Assembly: GCA_944381495.1 (NCBI GenBank)
Contig: CALWLJ010000019.1
Coordinates: 1 to 64,000, forward strand
DNA: 64,000 nt
Origin: an uncultured Mediterraneibacter sp.
GTDB taxonomy: Bacteria; Bacillota; Clostridia; Lachnospirales; Lachnospiraceae
Direction of reading: 5' to 3'
The notes below the pieces were generated by a model, which was given only the letters and a program-made list of their open reading frames with translations, was not told where the DNA came from and did not search any database. The position numbers and the translations under genes are program-made. Shown here piece by piece: positions 35,063-45,510 of this stretch (position 1 is the first letter of the stretch; every line of letters starts with the position of its first letter).

Positions 35063-37507
35063 TTATCCCATTATGATTTCTACGTATTTCTCACTTTTAT
35101 CTTTATGAGCAGGAATCTTGCCCTTTGCGACCGGTTTGTTGTCGATGGTCATGGAAGCAATTCCCTTTTCTACATGATTCGGATTTTTCACTGTGATGTG
35201 ATACCGGGTGCCGCGAAAGTCGCGTGTTACCTGAAAACCATCCAGAAATGCGGGAATGCACGGGTCTATGATCAGACCGTCATAGTCCGGCCGGATCCCA
35301 AGGATATACTGGGAAACGTTCAGGAAGGTCCAGGCGGCGGTCCCGGTCAGCCAGCTGTTTTTGGCCTCACCGAAATTGGGAGCATCTTTTCCGGCAATCA
35401 TCTGGGAATATACATATGGTTCGGTTCGGTGGATCTCACTGATATCTTCAATGTAGGCCGGGCAGGTGCGGGTATATACCTGCCATGCACGGCTGCCTCT
35501 TCCGATTACGGTTTCAGCGATGGAGATCCATGGATTGTTATGGCAGAATATGCCGGCATTTTCCTTATATCCGGGCGGATAGGACGAGATTTCGCCCAGT
35601 TCTTCGTGGTATTTGTGATAGGGAGGCTGCAGCAGCACGATTCCGTACTGCGTATCCAGGTATTTTTCCACGGATTTCATGGCCTGCAGGCAGAATCCTT
35701 CTTCCTTGCCAATCTCAGCCATGACGCAGAAACCCTGAGGTTCGATAAAGATTTTCCCGTCTTCACATTCCCGGGAACCGACTTTATTCTTATAGTGGTC
35801 GTAAGCTCGGAGAAACCATTCGCCGTCCCAGCCTGATTTCAATACGGTTTTTTCCATATCGGAAACAGCTTTTTCTGCCAGAACAGCCTCATCCTCCATC
35901 CCCTGATGGCGGCATAATTTTACATAGTCTTTTCCATAGAGAACAAACATACCTGCTATGAATACGGATTCGGCATTGGGGCCTTCAGAAGGGCCGGTGG
36001 TCTGGAACGATTCTCCGGGTTCGGTGGAAAAGCAGTTCAGGTTCAGGCAGTCGTTCCAGTCCGCGCGTCCGATCAGGGGAAGCCCATGGGGACCAAGGTG
36101 ATCCAGGGTATAGTGGAAGGAGCGCCTGAGATGTTCCATGAAGGTGGTTGCAGTGTTTGGATTGCTGTCGTATGGCGTCATTTCATCCAGGAGGGAATAG
36201 TCCCCGGTCTCCTTGATATATGCAGCGGTTCCCGCAATCAGCCAGAGCGGATCATCGTTGAATCCGCTTCCGATATCGGAGTTTCCCTTTTTGGTGAGAG
36301 GCTGATATTGATGATAGGCGCTTCCGTCTTCGAGTTGAGTGGAGGCGATATCATAAAGACGCTCTCTGGCCCGGTCTGGGATCAGGTGGACAAACCCAAG
36401 AAGATCCTGACAGGAATCACGGAATCCCATTCCCCTCCCTATGCCTGATTCGAAATAGGAAGCGGAACGGCTCATGTTAAAAGTTACCATGCATTGATAT
36501 TGGTTCCAGACGTTTACCATACGATTCAGTTTGTCCTCTCCGGAGAAAAGCGAAAAATGTGAAAGGAGATGATTCCAGTATTCTCCAAGAGCTGCAAATG
36601 CCCGGTCGGCTTTTTCTACGCTGTCAAATCTGGCCAGCAGTTCCTCTGCAGGCTTTCGGTTGATCCGGCCTTCCTCCGGACGGCCATCCCATTTTTCATC
36701 AGCAGGATTCTCTACATAGCCGAGAAGGAAGATGTAGGTATGAGATTCACCGGGAGCCAGAGTAAGTTTCAGATGGTGAGATCCGATAGGGCTCCATCCG
36801 CTTGCAATAGAATTTCGGGATCTGCCCTCGGTGACAGCAGCCGGTGCGGAATTGTCTCCCCAGTTCCCGAGAAATGATTCCCGGTCTGTATCGAATCCTT
36901 CTACAGGAGCATTTACTCCATAAACAGCATAGTGTCGGCGCCGCTCTCTGTATTCTGTCTTATGATAGATAGCAGAACCGTGGACTTCTACTTCCCCGGT
37001 GGAAAAGTTCCGCTGGAAGTTGGTCATATCATCCATTGCATTCCAGAGACAGAATTCAACATAAGAGAAAACGGAGAATGATTTTTCTGCTGTTCCTTCA
37101 TTGGTGAGCACCAGTTTTCCAATCTCACAGTTTTCACCCGGCGGAACGAAGACGGTCAGAGTGGCACGGAGCTGTTTTTTGCTCCCTTCGAAGATGGAGT
37201 AGCCAAGGCCGTGCCGGCAGCTGTAGGTGTCCAGTGGTGTTTTGGAAGGCAGCCATCCGGGATTCCATATGGTGTCTCCGTCTTTGATGTAATAGTAGTG
37301 TCCATTACTGTCAGCGGGAATATTGTTGTAGCGGTATCTGGTGATCCGGAGCAGTTTCGCGTCTTTATAGAAACTATAGCCTCCGCAGGTGTTTGAAATT
37401 AAAGAAAAAAAGTCTTCCGAGCCCAGGTAATTGATCCAGGGCAGCGGAGTTTTTGGAGACGTGATCACATATTCTTTCCTGTTGTCGTCGAAATATCCAT
37501 ATTTCAT
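35063..37507 (-). CDS. cellobiose phosphorylase (GH94)
   Basis: Splits cellobiose with phosphate into glucose 1-phosphate and glucose in the cytoplasm, saving ATP. 814 residues, like characterised cellobiose phosphorylases (~811-822). N-terminal beta-sandwich ([15 protein letters not shown]), helical linker and (alpha/alpha)6 barrel. The catalytic Asp is in [10 protein letters not shown] (~residue 483); [16 protein letters not shown] and the phosphate-binding SEGPNAESV region are well kept. It is divergent from a LacI regulator and a sugar ABC transporter, which probably import its substrate. No signal peptide. Confidence 0.9.
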   Translation of the reverse strand: MKYGYFDDNRKEYVITSPKTPLPWINYLGSEDFFSLISNTCGGYSFYKDAKLLRITRYRYNNIPADSNGHYYYIKDGDTIWNPGWLPSKTPLDTYSCRHGLGYSIFEGSKKQLRATLTVFVPPGENCEIGKLVLTNEGTAEKSFSVFSYVEFCLWNAMDDMTNFQRNFSTGEVEVHGSAIYHKTEYRERRRHYAVYGVNAPVEGFDTDRESFLGNWGDNSAPAAVTEGRSRNSIASGWSPIGSHHLKLTLAPGESHTYIFLLGYVENPADEKWDGRPEEGRINRKPAEELLARFDSVEKADRAFAALGEYWNHLLSHFSLFSGEDKLNRMVNVWNQYQCMVTFNMSRSASYFESGIGRGMGFRDSCQDLLGFVHLIPDRARERLYDIASTQLEDGSAYHQYQPLTKKGNSDIGSGFNDDPLWLIAGTAAYIKETGDYSLLDEMTPYDSNPNTATTFMEHLRRSFHYTLDHLGPHGLPLIGRADWNDCLNLNCFSTEPGESFQTTGPSEGPNAESVFIAGMFVLYGKDYVKLCRHQGMEDEAVLAEKAVSDMEKTVLKSGWDGEWFLRAYDHYKNKVGSRECEDGKIFIEPQGFCVMAEIGKEEGFCLQAMKSVEKYLDTQYGIVLLQPPYHKYHEELGEISSYPPGYKENAGIFCHNNPWISIAETVIGRGSRAWQVYTRTCPAYIEDISEIHRTEPYVYSQMIAGKDAPNFGEAKNSWLTGTAAWTFLNVSQYILGIRPDYDGLIIDPCIPAFLDGFQVTRDFRGTRYHITVKNPNHVEKGIASMTIDNKPVAKGKIPAHKDKSEKYVEIIMG

Positions 37508-37528
37508 GACATACCCTCCTCATAAAAT

Positions 37529-37586
37529 AAAACAGTTCAACGAAAACGATTAAGTACAAACAGAGAAACGTTTTAAAACAGTTCAA
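37529..37586. promoter_or_regulatory. LacI-type operator region between GH94 and its regulator
   Basis: A 12-bp direct repeat AAAACAGTTCAA (37529-37540 and 37575-37586), 46 bp apart, encloses two LacI-like half sites, GAAAACGATT (37542-37551) and GAAACGTTTT (37564-37573). The latter has the central ACGT expected of LacI/GalR operators. Binding here could control both divergent directions. Confidence 0.55.
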
Positions 37587-37606
37587 TGAAGAAGCGTGGA
37601 GGATAT

Positions 37607-38644
37607 ATGGTATCTATAAAAATGATAGCGGAAAAGTGCAAAGTTTCTACTGCAACAGTAAGCAAAGCTTTGAATAATCATCAGGATATCAGCGAGAAGA
37701 CGAAAGAGAAAATCAGAAAGGCGGCCGAGGAACTGGGATATTTCCCTAACGCTGCTGCAAGAGCTCTTAAGACAAACCGTTCTTACAATATAGGGGTGCT
37801 CTTTGAAGAGGAAGCCGGCAGCGGGCTGACTCATGAATATTTTTCCGGAGTCCTGAACGGGCTTAAAGTGCAGGTGGAAAAACAGGGATATGATCTTACA
37901 TTTATTAACACCTGTTTTGATAAAAGAAAAATGTCTTATCTGGATCATTGCAGATACCGGAATTTTGACGGAGTTGCAATCGTCTGTTGTGATGATTTCG
38001 GAGCCCCGGAAGTAGTTGAACTGATGAACAGCGATATGCCGGTAGTGACGGTAGATTATGTACATCAGAATTGTACGGCAGTTCTTTCCAACAATATTCA
38101 GGGCATGGAAGATCTTGTCAGATATATATATGATAAAGGACACAGACAGATTGCTTATATTCATGGACAGAAAGCTTCTTATGTTACAAAAGACCGTCTG
38201 GCAAGTTTTTACAGAGTAATGGATGAGCTGGGCGTTGATGTTCCTGATGAATATGTGAGAGAGGCAAATTATCTGGAGACAAAGGGAGCTGCTGAACATA
38301 CGAGGGAACTCCTTGCACTCAGGGAACCGCCGACATGTATTATCTATCCGGATGATACTTCACTGATCGGAGGGATGAATGTAATCCTGGAAAGTGGTAT
38401 GAGGATCCCGGAAGATATTTCAATTGCCGGATATGACGGGATACGGATGTCTCAGTTGTTCTATCCGAAACTGACGACGATCAGACAGGACGTGGATCTG
38501 ATCGGAAGTGAAGCGGCGCGGAGATTGATAAGCGCCATTGAGAAACCAAAAACAACTCTTGTGGAAAGAGTCGTTATAGAGGGGGTTTTGCTGCCGGGGC
38601 AGTCTGTCGGCGTAATACCAACAAGCACTACAAACCAATATTAA
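37607..38644 (+). CDS. LacI-family transcriptional regulator
   Basis: 345 residues from the ATG at 37607 (GGAGG 6 bases upstream). Helix-turn-helix and hinge at the N terminus: IKMIAEKCKVSTATVSKALN (~residues 3-22), then KAAEELGYFPNAAARAL. The rest is a periplasmic-binding-protein-like effector domain (IGVLFEEEAGSG, TVDYVHQN, VAGYD-like IAGYDGIRMSQ). Probably senses cellobiose or a related sugar and controls the divergent GH94 gene and the downstream transporter. 12 bases separate it from the binding-protein gene. Confidence 0.9.
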   Translation: MVSIKMIAEKCKVSTATVSKALNNHQDISEKTKEKIRKAAEELGYFPNAAARALKTNRSYNIGVLFEEEAGSGLTHEYFSGVLNGLKVQVEKQGYDLTFINTCFDKRKMSYLDHCRYRNFDGVAIVCCDDFGAPEVVELMNSDMPVVTVDYVHQNCTAVLSNNIQGMEDLVRYIYDKGHRQIAYIHGQKASYVTKDRLASFYRVMDELGVDVPDEYVREANYLETKGAAEHTRELLALREPPTCIIYPDDTSLIGGMNVILESGMRIPEDISIAGYDGIRMSQLFYPKLTTIRQDVDLIGSEAARRLISAIEKPKTTLVERVVIEGVLLPGQSVGVIPTSTTNQY

Positions 38645-38656
38645 GGAGGGTTTTCT

Positions 38657-40033
38657 ATGAAAAAGAGACTGGTAAGCGTATTGTTATGTGCAGCGATGGC
38701 AGCGACGATGATCGCAGGATGCGGGAGCTCCGGCGGAGGCAGCAGTACCGGGGAGGGCGGCACAGGCAAAGAAACCGGCGGAGACGCAGCGGAAGAACAG
38801 GGAAAAGTCCTGAACATTTACTGCTGGAATGAAGAGTTCAAGACCCGTATTACCGATCATTATGCAGATTATGAAGAGGTAGACGCCACCCATGGAAAGA
38901 TCGGCGATGTGGACGTGGTCTGGAATATTACTCCAAGTGATGATAATGCATATCAGAACAATCTGGACGCTACACTGTTGAAGCAGGCTGATGCTGCGGC
39001 GGATGACAAGATTGATATATTCCTGGTGGAAGCAGATTATGCCTTGAAATATGTTGACACGGATTACACGATGCCGATCAAGGATCTGGGAATCACGGAT
39101 GCGGATCTGGCAAATCAGTACCAGTATACAAAGGATGTGGTGACTGATTCCAACGGCGTGCTCAAAGGACTGTCATGGCAGGGATGCCCCGGTGTACTCT
39201 TCTATAACAGGGCAGCGGCAAAAGAAGTGCTCGGAACAGATGATCCTGCTGCTGTACAGGAATATGTAAAGGACTGGGATACATTTAATGAGACGGCAAA
39301 AAAGATGAAAGATGCCGGATATACAATCACATCTTCTGTGAATGATTCCTACCGTGTTTATTCCAACAATGTGACCTCACCGTGGGTAGTGGATGGGAAG
39401 ATCAATATTGACGATAATATTATGAAATGGGTGGATGATTCCAAAGAACTGGTTGACGCAGGTGAGACAGGTACATGGGAACTGTGGAGCGATGACTGGA
39501 GCAAGGGATTCTATCCGGAAGGAAAAGTGTTCTGCTACTTTGGACCTGCATGGCTTGTAAACTTCTCAATGGCAGCTGATACCGAAGGAAGTATCGGAAA
39601 CCAGGGCGGCTGGGGAGCAACAGAAGGTCCGCAGGGATTCTTCTGGGGCGGTACATGGATCTGTGCAGCAGAAGGAACAGACAACACAGAGCTGATCAAA
39701 GATATCATGCTTACAATGACCACGAATGAAGACGTCATGAAAGAAATCGTAATTGATGACGATGACTTTGTAAATAACAAGCCTGTTATGGAAGCTATGG
39801 CTGAGGATACCAGCTATTCCAGCAAGATTCTGGGCGGACAGAACCCGCTTGGTATCTACTGCGCAGGAGTTGAGAATCTGGATCTGAGCAATCTTTCCGC
39901 ATATGACCAGGGATGTAACGAAGAGTTCCAGAATGCGATGAAGAATTACTTTGAAGGAAATGCCACCAAGGATGAAACGCTGAATCTGTTCTATAAGGCA
40001 GTTGTTGAAAAATATCCGGAACTTACCTATTAA
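38657..40033 (+). CDS. sugar ABC transporter substrate-binding lipoprotein
   Basis: 458 residues. Signal peptide with lipobox MIAGC, acylated Cys22, then a Gly/Ser-rich tether. The mature part is a cluster-D (family 1) sugar-binding fold, with KVLNIYCWNEEF at its start and a Trp-rich centre (GGWGATEGPQGFFWGGTW) that fits aromatic stacking with sugar rings. Expected ligand: cellobiose or cellodextrins, from the neighbouring GH94 gene. The AAGGAGG ribosome site is strong. A GC-rich stem-loop follows, before the permease genes. Confidence 0.88.
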   Translation: MKKRLVSVLLCAAMAATMIAGCGSSGGGSSTGEGGTGKETGGDAAEEQGKVLNIYCWNEEFKTRITDHYADYEEVDATHGKIGDVDVVWNITPSDDNAYQNNLDATLLKQADAAADDKIDIFLVEADYALKYVDTDYTMPIKDLGITDADLANQYQYTKDVVTDSNGVLKGLSWQGCPGVLFYNRAAAKEVLGTDDPAAVQEYVKDWDTFNETAKKMKDAGYTITSSVNDSYRVYSNNVTSPWVVDGKINIDDNIMKWVDDSKELVDAGETGTWELWSDDWSKGFYPEGKVFCYFGPAWLVNFSMAADTEGSIGNQGGWGATEGPQGFFWGGTWICAAEGTDNTELIKDIMLTMTTNEDVMKEIVIDDDDFVNNKPVMEAMAEDTSYSSKILGGQNPLGIYCAGVENLDLSNLSAYDQGCNEEFQNAMKNYFEGNATKDETLNLFYKAVVEKYPELTY

Positions 40034-40083
40034 AAAGAGGAGGAAGATTCCCCTGCCTGGATATACCGGGCGGGATGAGAGAG

Positions 40084-40116
40084 GCATGCGGTCCTGTATT
40101 TCCCAGGGCCGCATGC
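40084..40116 (+). promoter_or_regulatory. intra-operon stem-loop between binding protein and permease genes
   Basis: GCATGCGG...CCGCATGC (40084-40116) plus TCCTG/CAGGG inside. There is no T-run. Stem-loops here commonly protect the 3' end of the binding-protein message, so that it is more abundant than the permease. Confidence 0.55.
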
Positions 40117-40182
40117 GGAGAAAATCACTGTATATCGGGACAGCTGAGCGCTGGTCCCGGATGATCAAGGGGGCAGATCACC

Positions 40183-41096
40183 ATGAAAAAACACAGTTCA
40201 AAAGTGACCGGCTATAATAAATGGGGCTATATCTTTCTGCTCCCGTTTATGCTGGTATTCATCGTATTCCAGCTGATCCCTCTGGTAAACACGATCTACA
40301 ACAGTTTTTTGAAAATTATCTGTCAGGACTGACACAGATCGGACCGAGGTTTGTGGGGCTGGAAAATTACAAGAGTTTATTTGAGGGCGGAGATATCTGG
40401 ATATATGCGAAAAATACAATGGTGATGTGGATAATGTGTTTTGTGCCGCAGATCATTCTGTCGCTGCTGCTGGGCGCCTGGTTTTCGGACACAAGACTGA
40501 GGCTGCGGGGGGCGCGGTTTTTCAAAACAGTGATCTATCTGCCGAATCTGATCATGGCTTCCGCATTTGCCATGCTGTTTTTCACACTTTTTTCGGACGG
40601 AGGGCCGATTAATTCACTTTTGATGCAGATCGGATTTATTGATACGCCATATAGGTTCCTGTCCAATACAGGAAGCGCAAGAGGGCTGATCGCATTGATG
40701 AATTGTCTTATGTGGTTCGGAAATACAACGATTCTTTTGATGGCTGGCATGATGGGAATCGATACGACTTTATTTGAAGCTGCCGAAGTAGACGGAGCTA
40801 CATCTACACAGGTATTTTTCAAAATCACCCTTCCCCTTCTGCGGCCCATACTGCTCTATGTAGTCATAACTTCCCTGATCGGAGGACTTCAGCTTTTTGA
40901 TGTGCCGCAGATTCTGACAAATGGAACCGGTGACCCGATGCGGTCAACAATGACGCTGATCATGTTCCTGAATAAACATTTGTACAGCAAGAACTACGGA
41001 ATGGCAGGCGCGTTGTCAGTGGTATTGTTTATTATGACCGGCGTCCTGAGCCTGATTGTATTTAAAGTATCAGGAAATGATAAGAGAAAGGGGTGA
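40183..41096 (+). pseudogene. sugar ABC transporter permease (MalF type), frameshifted near its N terminus
   Basis: The ATG at 40183 starts a normal MalF-like N terminus (KKHSSKVTGYNKWGYIFLLP, a membrane helix, then IPLVNTIYNSF). The frame ends at TGA 40330. The natural continuation (FENYLSGLTQIGPRFVGLENY, five more helices, EAAEVDGAT coupling motif) lies in the -1 frame from 40305 to 41096. The break is in a run of six T (40305-40310); seven would restore one ~304-residue protein. The choices are a true mutation, a sequencing or assembly error, or -1 frameshifting at T TTT TTG. The next permease is intact. Confidence 0.85.
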
Positions 41097-41102
41097 TAAC
41101 TT

Positions 41103-41966
41103 ATGAGCAATGGCAATAACGGACTGAAAAAAGGACTGGGTATTCATGCCAGAAGGGTGATCGCCTATATTGTGCTTATTGTTATCACGTTTTTCTGCCT
41201 GTTCTGGTTTTATATACTGTTTATCAATGCTACCCGGTCCAACGGAGAGCTGCAGTCAGGTTTTACCCTTTTGCCGAGCACACACGCCTGGGACAACTGG
41301 ATCAATCTGCTGCATGGAACGCTTCCTATATGGAATGGGATGCTGAACAGCCTGATCGTAGCCGGATGCAGTGCGGTACTCAGTGTATATTTCTCTACGA
41401 TGACGGCTTATGCGATTCATGCCTATGATTTCAGGCTTAAGAAATATCTCTATCCATTTATCCTGATGATCATGATGATACCGACTCAGGTTACAGCGCT
41501 TGGCTTTGTAAATCTGGTAGATACTATGGGACTTGAGGATTCCTTCATACCTTTGATTGTTCCCACTATAGCAGCTCCGGTTACTTTCTTCTATATGAAA
41601 CAGTATATGGAAAGTACTTTGCCGCTGGCGCTGATCGAAGCTGCACGGATCGATGGATCCGGAGAGTTTCATACGTTTAACAGTATTGTTCTTCCTCTGA
41701 TGAAGCCGGCTATTGCTGTTCAGGCCATCTTCACATTTGTGAGCAGCTGGAATAATTACTTTATTCCGGCGCTGATTCTGCATGAGGATAAGAAAAAGAC
41801 ACTGCCGATCCTGATCGCTCAACTGAGAGCGGCGGACTGGCTGAAGTTTGATATGGGACAGGTATATATGATGATCGCATTTTCTATCTTCCCTGTAATC
41901 GTAGTTTATCTTGTGCTGTCAAGACAGATTGTGCAGGGAGTTGCTGTGGGAAGTGTAAAAGAATAA
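41103..41966 (+). CDS. sugar ABC transporter permease (MalG type)
   Basis: 287 residues, six predicted membrane helices. The cytoplasmic EAA loop is EAARIDGSGEFHTFNSIVLPLMKP (~residues 179-202), which contacts the ATPase. It starts 6 bases after the preceding gene with AAAGGGGTG upstream. It pairs with the frameshifted permease before it. No ATPase gene is in the operon, so a shared MsmX-type ATPase elsewhere must power it, as is usual in Firmicutes. Confidence 0.9.
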   Translation: MSNGNNGLKKGLGIHARRVIAYIVLIVITFFCLFWFYILFINATRSNGELQSGFTLLPSTHAWDNWINLLHGTLPIWNGMLNSLIVAGCSAVLSVYFSTMTAYAIHAYDFRLKKYLYPFILMIMMIPTQVTALGFVNLVDTMGLEDSFIPLIVPTIAAPVTFFYMKQYMESTLPLALIEAARIDGSGEFHTFNSIVLPLMKPAIAVQAIFTFVSSWNNYFIPALILHEDKKKTLPILIAQLRAADWLKFDMGQVYMMIAFSIFPVIVVYLVLSRQIVQGVAVGSVKE

Positions 41967-41993
41967 GAAAACAGAATCATTGAAGTGAATCGG

Positions 41994-42032
41994 ACACCGG
42001 AGGGGACTGTTATCCTGCTCCGGTGTTCTTCT
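41994..42032 (+). terminator. terminator after the sugar transporter operon
   Basis: ACACCGGAG/CTCCGGTGT (9-bp perfect stem, 15-nt loop) followed by TCTTCTTGTC. Confidence 0.7.
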
Positions 42033-42043
42033 TGTCTCCTTCA

Positions 42044-42073
42044 TTGACTTTGCTTTCTCCGAGGGAATATAAT
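42044..42073 (+). promoter_or_regulatory. promoter of the EndoQ-UvrD gene
   Basis: TTGACT (42044-42049), 18-bp spacer and TATAAT (42068-42073). Confidence 0.6.
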
Positions 42074-42150
42074 GATGTTTAGGCATAAGCTGTTTTGCTC
42101 TCAATGAGTGAGAATAACGCAAAAGAAAAAGCTGCATGGAGGTGGCAGAC

Positions 42151-45100
42151 ATGTATATAGCAGACCTGCATATTCATTCCCGGTATTCCCGGGCGACCAG
42201 CAAGGACTGTACGCCGGAGCATCTGGATCTCTGGGCGAGAAAGAAGGGAATCCACATTGTGGGGACCGGTGATTTTACTCATCCGGCCTGGAGAGAGGAA
42301 CTGACGGAAAAGCTGGAGCCGGCAGAGGACGGACTGTATGTTCTGAAGGAAGAGTACCGGATCCGTGATGGTGAGATCCCCGGGGAGATGATCCCCAGAT
42401 TTGTCATAACGGGAGAAATCAGTTCCATATATAAAAAGAATGGAAAGGTGCGCAAGGTCCACAGTCTGATCCTTCTGCCGGGGCTGGAGGACGCACAGAA
42501 GATATCCGCCAGGCTGGAACAGATCGGAAACATCCATTCTGACGGGCGGCCTATTCTGGGACTGGACTGCCACGATTTACTGGAGATTCTTCTGGAACTT
42601 TGTCCTCAGGCAGTGTATGTGCCTGCTCATATCTGGACGCCGCATTTCTCTTTGTTCGGGGCGTTTTCCGGTTTTGATACGGTGGAGGAGTGCTTTGAAG
42701 ATCTGACGCCTTATATTCATGCCGTGGAAACAGGGCTGTCCTCTGATCCGCCGATGAACTGGAGAGTGTCGGCGCTGGACCGCTATCAGCTGATCTCCAA
42801 CTCGGATGCACATTCTCCGGCGAAACTGGGCAGGGAGGCGAATCTGCTTGATATTCCGCTTTCTTATGAAGGGCTGGCCCGGGCAATACAGACGGGAGAA
42901 GGTCTGTACGGGACCATTGAGTTTTTCCCGGAGGAAGGCAAGTATCATATGGACGGCCACAGGAAATGCAATCTTTGTCTGACTCCTGCAGAAACTATGA
43001 AGTATAACGGCATCTGTCCGGTGTGTGGGAGGAAGATCACCATCGGTGTATCCCACCGTGTAGAAGAACTGGCTGACCGGGCAGAGGGATATATTCGGGA
43101 AAATGCGAAGATTTTCGAGAGTCTGGTACCTTTGCCGGAAGTGATCGGTGCATCGGAAGGCCATTCCTCTGCAAGTGTAAAGGTGAAAAAGGAGTACCAG
43201 AGGATGCTGGCCGGACTTGGCCCCGAGTTTGAGATACTGAGGAACATACCGCTGGAAGATATCCGCCGGGTGGCCGGAACCCGCATGGCGGAGGGGATTG
43301 GACGACTGAGAAAAGGACAGGTAGAACGGATCCCCGGATTTGACGGGGAGTACGGTGTGATCAGGCTGTTTACCGCGGACGAGCTGAGCAATACGGAAGG
43401 ACAGATGGATTTTTTTGACCTGCTGGGGAATACTGGCGAAAAGAAGAAATGGAATGATAGTAAAGAAAAAAATGTGGTATTGTCTCAGACACTTGAAGCG
43501 GCAGGAAAAACAGACTTGCAGGAGACTGTTGCCGGCGGCTCAGATGAGAGCTCTGTGCCGGATCATACTGTTACCGCCGCAGGAGCAGAAAGCGCTCTGC
43601 CGGCGCTGAATCCGGAGCAGGAATATGCGGTGAGGTGTACATCACTCAGAATTGCTGTGAAGGCAGGTCCGGGCACCGGCAAAACGAAGACGCTGGTTTC
43701 CCGCCTTCGGTATCTGCTGGAGTATCGCAAGGCAAGGCCCTCCGAGATCACGGCTGTTACATTTACCAACCAGGCGGCAGCGGAGATGAGGGAGCGGATC
43801 AGCCGGGAGACGGGGAAGAAACAGGCGGGAAAAGGGATGCAGATCGGCACCTTCCACGCCATCTGTCTCGATTTTCTGAAAAAGCAGGGAGAGAACTTTA
43901 CGCTCATGGAAGAAGCGGAACAGAGAAAACTGGCGGAAGAGACTGCGGCGGAGACCGGTCTGTCCGTGAGCCCTGCAAAGTTTTTGGAGGCAGTATCCAG
44001 AAGGAAAGCGGGTGTTCTGGATACTGGCGTGTACGGAAGAGAAGGGGAAGGGCAGGAAGGCCGGGAAAAGGGCTGGAAGAATGACCGGAATTTTGAGAAT
44101 GCATTTGAAGTCTATGAGGAGAAGAAGCAGCTGCGCAGTCTGTTGGACTTTGACGATCTTCTGCTTAGAACCGCGGAGATGATCGAGAGCGGACGGGCGG
44201 CAGCAGGATGGGAGAAACCGTTCCGATATCTGCTGGTGGATGAATTTCAGGATATCAATCCAATCCAGTTCAGACTGGTGAAGCTGTGGAGTCGTGCAGG
44301 CCAGGAATTGTTTGTCATTGGAGATCCGGATCAGTCTATTTATGGCTTCCGTGGTGCAGATGCGTCATGTTTTGAGAGGCTTAAGCAAGAATATAGTGAC
44401 CTTGAACTGGTGGAGCTGAAGGAAAATTATCGGTCGTCACCACAGATCCTGAATGCGGCTTATCATGTGATCAGCGAGGCGTGTGGGGCAGAACAGGGAA
44501 CAACCACAGGGCCGGCTGCCGATGTAGAGGATAAAGCCGGGCTCAGTTCTGAGACTGTCAGGAAACAGCTCCATCCCAACTGTGGGGATAATGTGCCGGT
44601 CCGGCTTGTAAAGGCCGGAAGCCCTCTTGGCGAGGCCATATTTATAGCAAAAGAGATCAACCGGCTGGCCGGCGGGATCGGCATGCTGGAAGCTCATCAG
44701 GCAGCCTGGGAGATGGATGGGAGAAAGGTCAGAAGCTTTGACGAGATCGCGGTACTCTGTCGGACCCACCATCAGATGGAGCTGGTGGAGAAATGTCTGA
44801 GAAAGGAGAGTATTCCTTATATTGTCAGCGGCAGAGAAGATTTTCTGAAGGATCCGGCGGTCCAGGCCAGTATCGGATTCTTCCGGTATCTTGAGAATCC
44901 GGAAGATCCTACAGCGGTCATGGCGGCGTTTGCATGCGGGGCGGCTCTGTGGAATCTGGAAGAGAATGCTGTGGCCGATGAGGTGATCAGAAATACGGCG
45001 GAACGGTTTCTTCCGCTATACCGGAAAAAGAAGCCGGAAAAGTTTCTGACCCAGTGGATGGAGGAGATGAACCTGTCGGAAAATCCTGCCATGCAGAAAC

Positions 45101-45510
45101 TTTCGCAGATGACGGTATTTTACAGGACAATGACAGAATTTACGGATGCTCTGCTTCTGGGAACGGAGAGTGATCTGAAGCGGTACGGGAATAAGCGGTA
45201 CACTTCGGAAGCAGTATCACTTATGACACTTCATGGATCCAAGGGGCTGGAATTTCCGGTGACATTTATCTACGGGGCAGAGCAGGGCAGTATACCTCTG
45301 GAAAGTGAAAATCATCCGTCGGATAAGGCGGAGGAGCGGAGACTCTTCTATGTAGGCATGACCCGTGCAAAAGAGGAACTGATCATGACCACATCTGGAG
45401 AAACATCAGAGTTTCTACAGCAACTTCCAGATAGACTGGTGGAAACAGAAGAGGCATCGAAAAGAAAATCCGGGGAAGAATGGCATCAAATGAGTTTGTT
45501 CGAAATGTAA
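42151..45510 (+). CDS. endonuclease Q (PHP) - UvrD-type helicase fusion protein
   Basis: 1119 residues from the ATG at 42151 (GGAGGT 8 bases upstream; an ATG at 42136 is inside the ribosome site). Residues ~1-420 are EndoQ-like: PHP metal residues in DLHIHSRYS, GTGDFTHP, GLDCHD, VPAHIWTP and SNSDAHSP, then a Cys4 zinc site CNLC...CPVCGRK (~273-300). EndoQ cuts 5' of deaminated bases. After a low-complexity linker (~420-485) comes a superfamily 1 helicase: Walker A GPGTGKT (~505-511), DEFQD (~694), GDPDQSIYGFRGA, and GSKGLEF and VGMTRAK near the end. The fusion would couple lesion incision to unwinding. Confidence 0.85.
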   Translation: MYIADLHIHSRYSRATSKDCTPEHLDLWARKKGIHIVGTGDFTHPAWREELTEKLEPAEDGLYVLKEEYRIRDGEIPGEMIPRFVITGEISSIYKKNGKVRKVHSLILLPGLEDAQKISARLEQIGNIHSDGRPILGLDCHDLLEILLELCPQAVYVPAHIWTPHFSLFGAFSGFDTVEECFEDLTPYIHAVETGLSSDPPMNWRVSALDRYQLISNSDAHSPAKLGREANLLDIPLSYEGLARAIQTGEGLYGTIEFFPEEGKYHMDGHRKCNLCLTPAETMKYNGICPVCGRKITIGVSHRVEELADRAEGYIRENAKIFESLVPLPEVIGASEGHSSASVKVKKEYQRMLAGLGPEFEILRNIPLEDIRRVAGTRMAEGIGRLRKGQVERIPGFDGEYGVIRLFTADELSNTEGQMDFFDLLGNTGEKKKWNDSKEKNVVLSQTLEAAGKTDLQETVAGGSDESSVPDHTVTAAGAESALPALNPEQEYAVRCTSLRIAVKAGPGTGKTKTLVSRLRYLLEYRKARPSEITAVTFTNQAAAEMRERISRETGKKQAGKGMQIGTFHAICLDFLKKQGENFTLMEEAEQRKLAEETAAETGLSVSPAKFLEAVSRRKAGVLDTGVYGREGEGQEGREKGWKNDRNFENAFEVYEEKKQLRSLLDFDDLLLRTAEMIESGRAAAGWEKPFRYLLVDEFQDINPIQFRLVKLWSRAGQELFVIGDPDQSIYGFRGADASCFERLKQEYSDLELVELKENYRSSPQILNAAYHVISEACGAEQGTTTGPAADVEDKAGLSSETVRKQLHPNCGDNVPVRLVKAGSPLGEAIFIAKEINRLAGGIGMLEAHQAAWEMDGRKVRSFDEIAVLCRTHHQMELVEKCLRKESIPYIVSGREDFLKDPAVQASIGFFRYLENPEDPTAVMAAFACGAALWNLEENAVADEVIRNTAERFLPLYRKKKPEKFLTQWMEEMNLSENPAMQKLSQMTVFYRTMTEFTDALLLGTESDLKRYGNKRYTSEAVSLMTLHGSKGLEFPVTFIYGAEQGSIPLESENHPSDKAEERRLFYVGMTRAKEELIMTTSGETSEFLQQLPDRLVETEEASKRKSGEEWHQMSLFEM

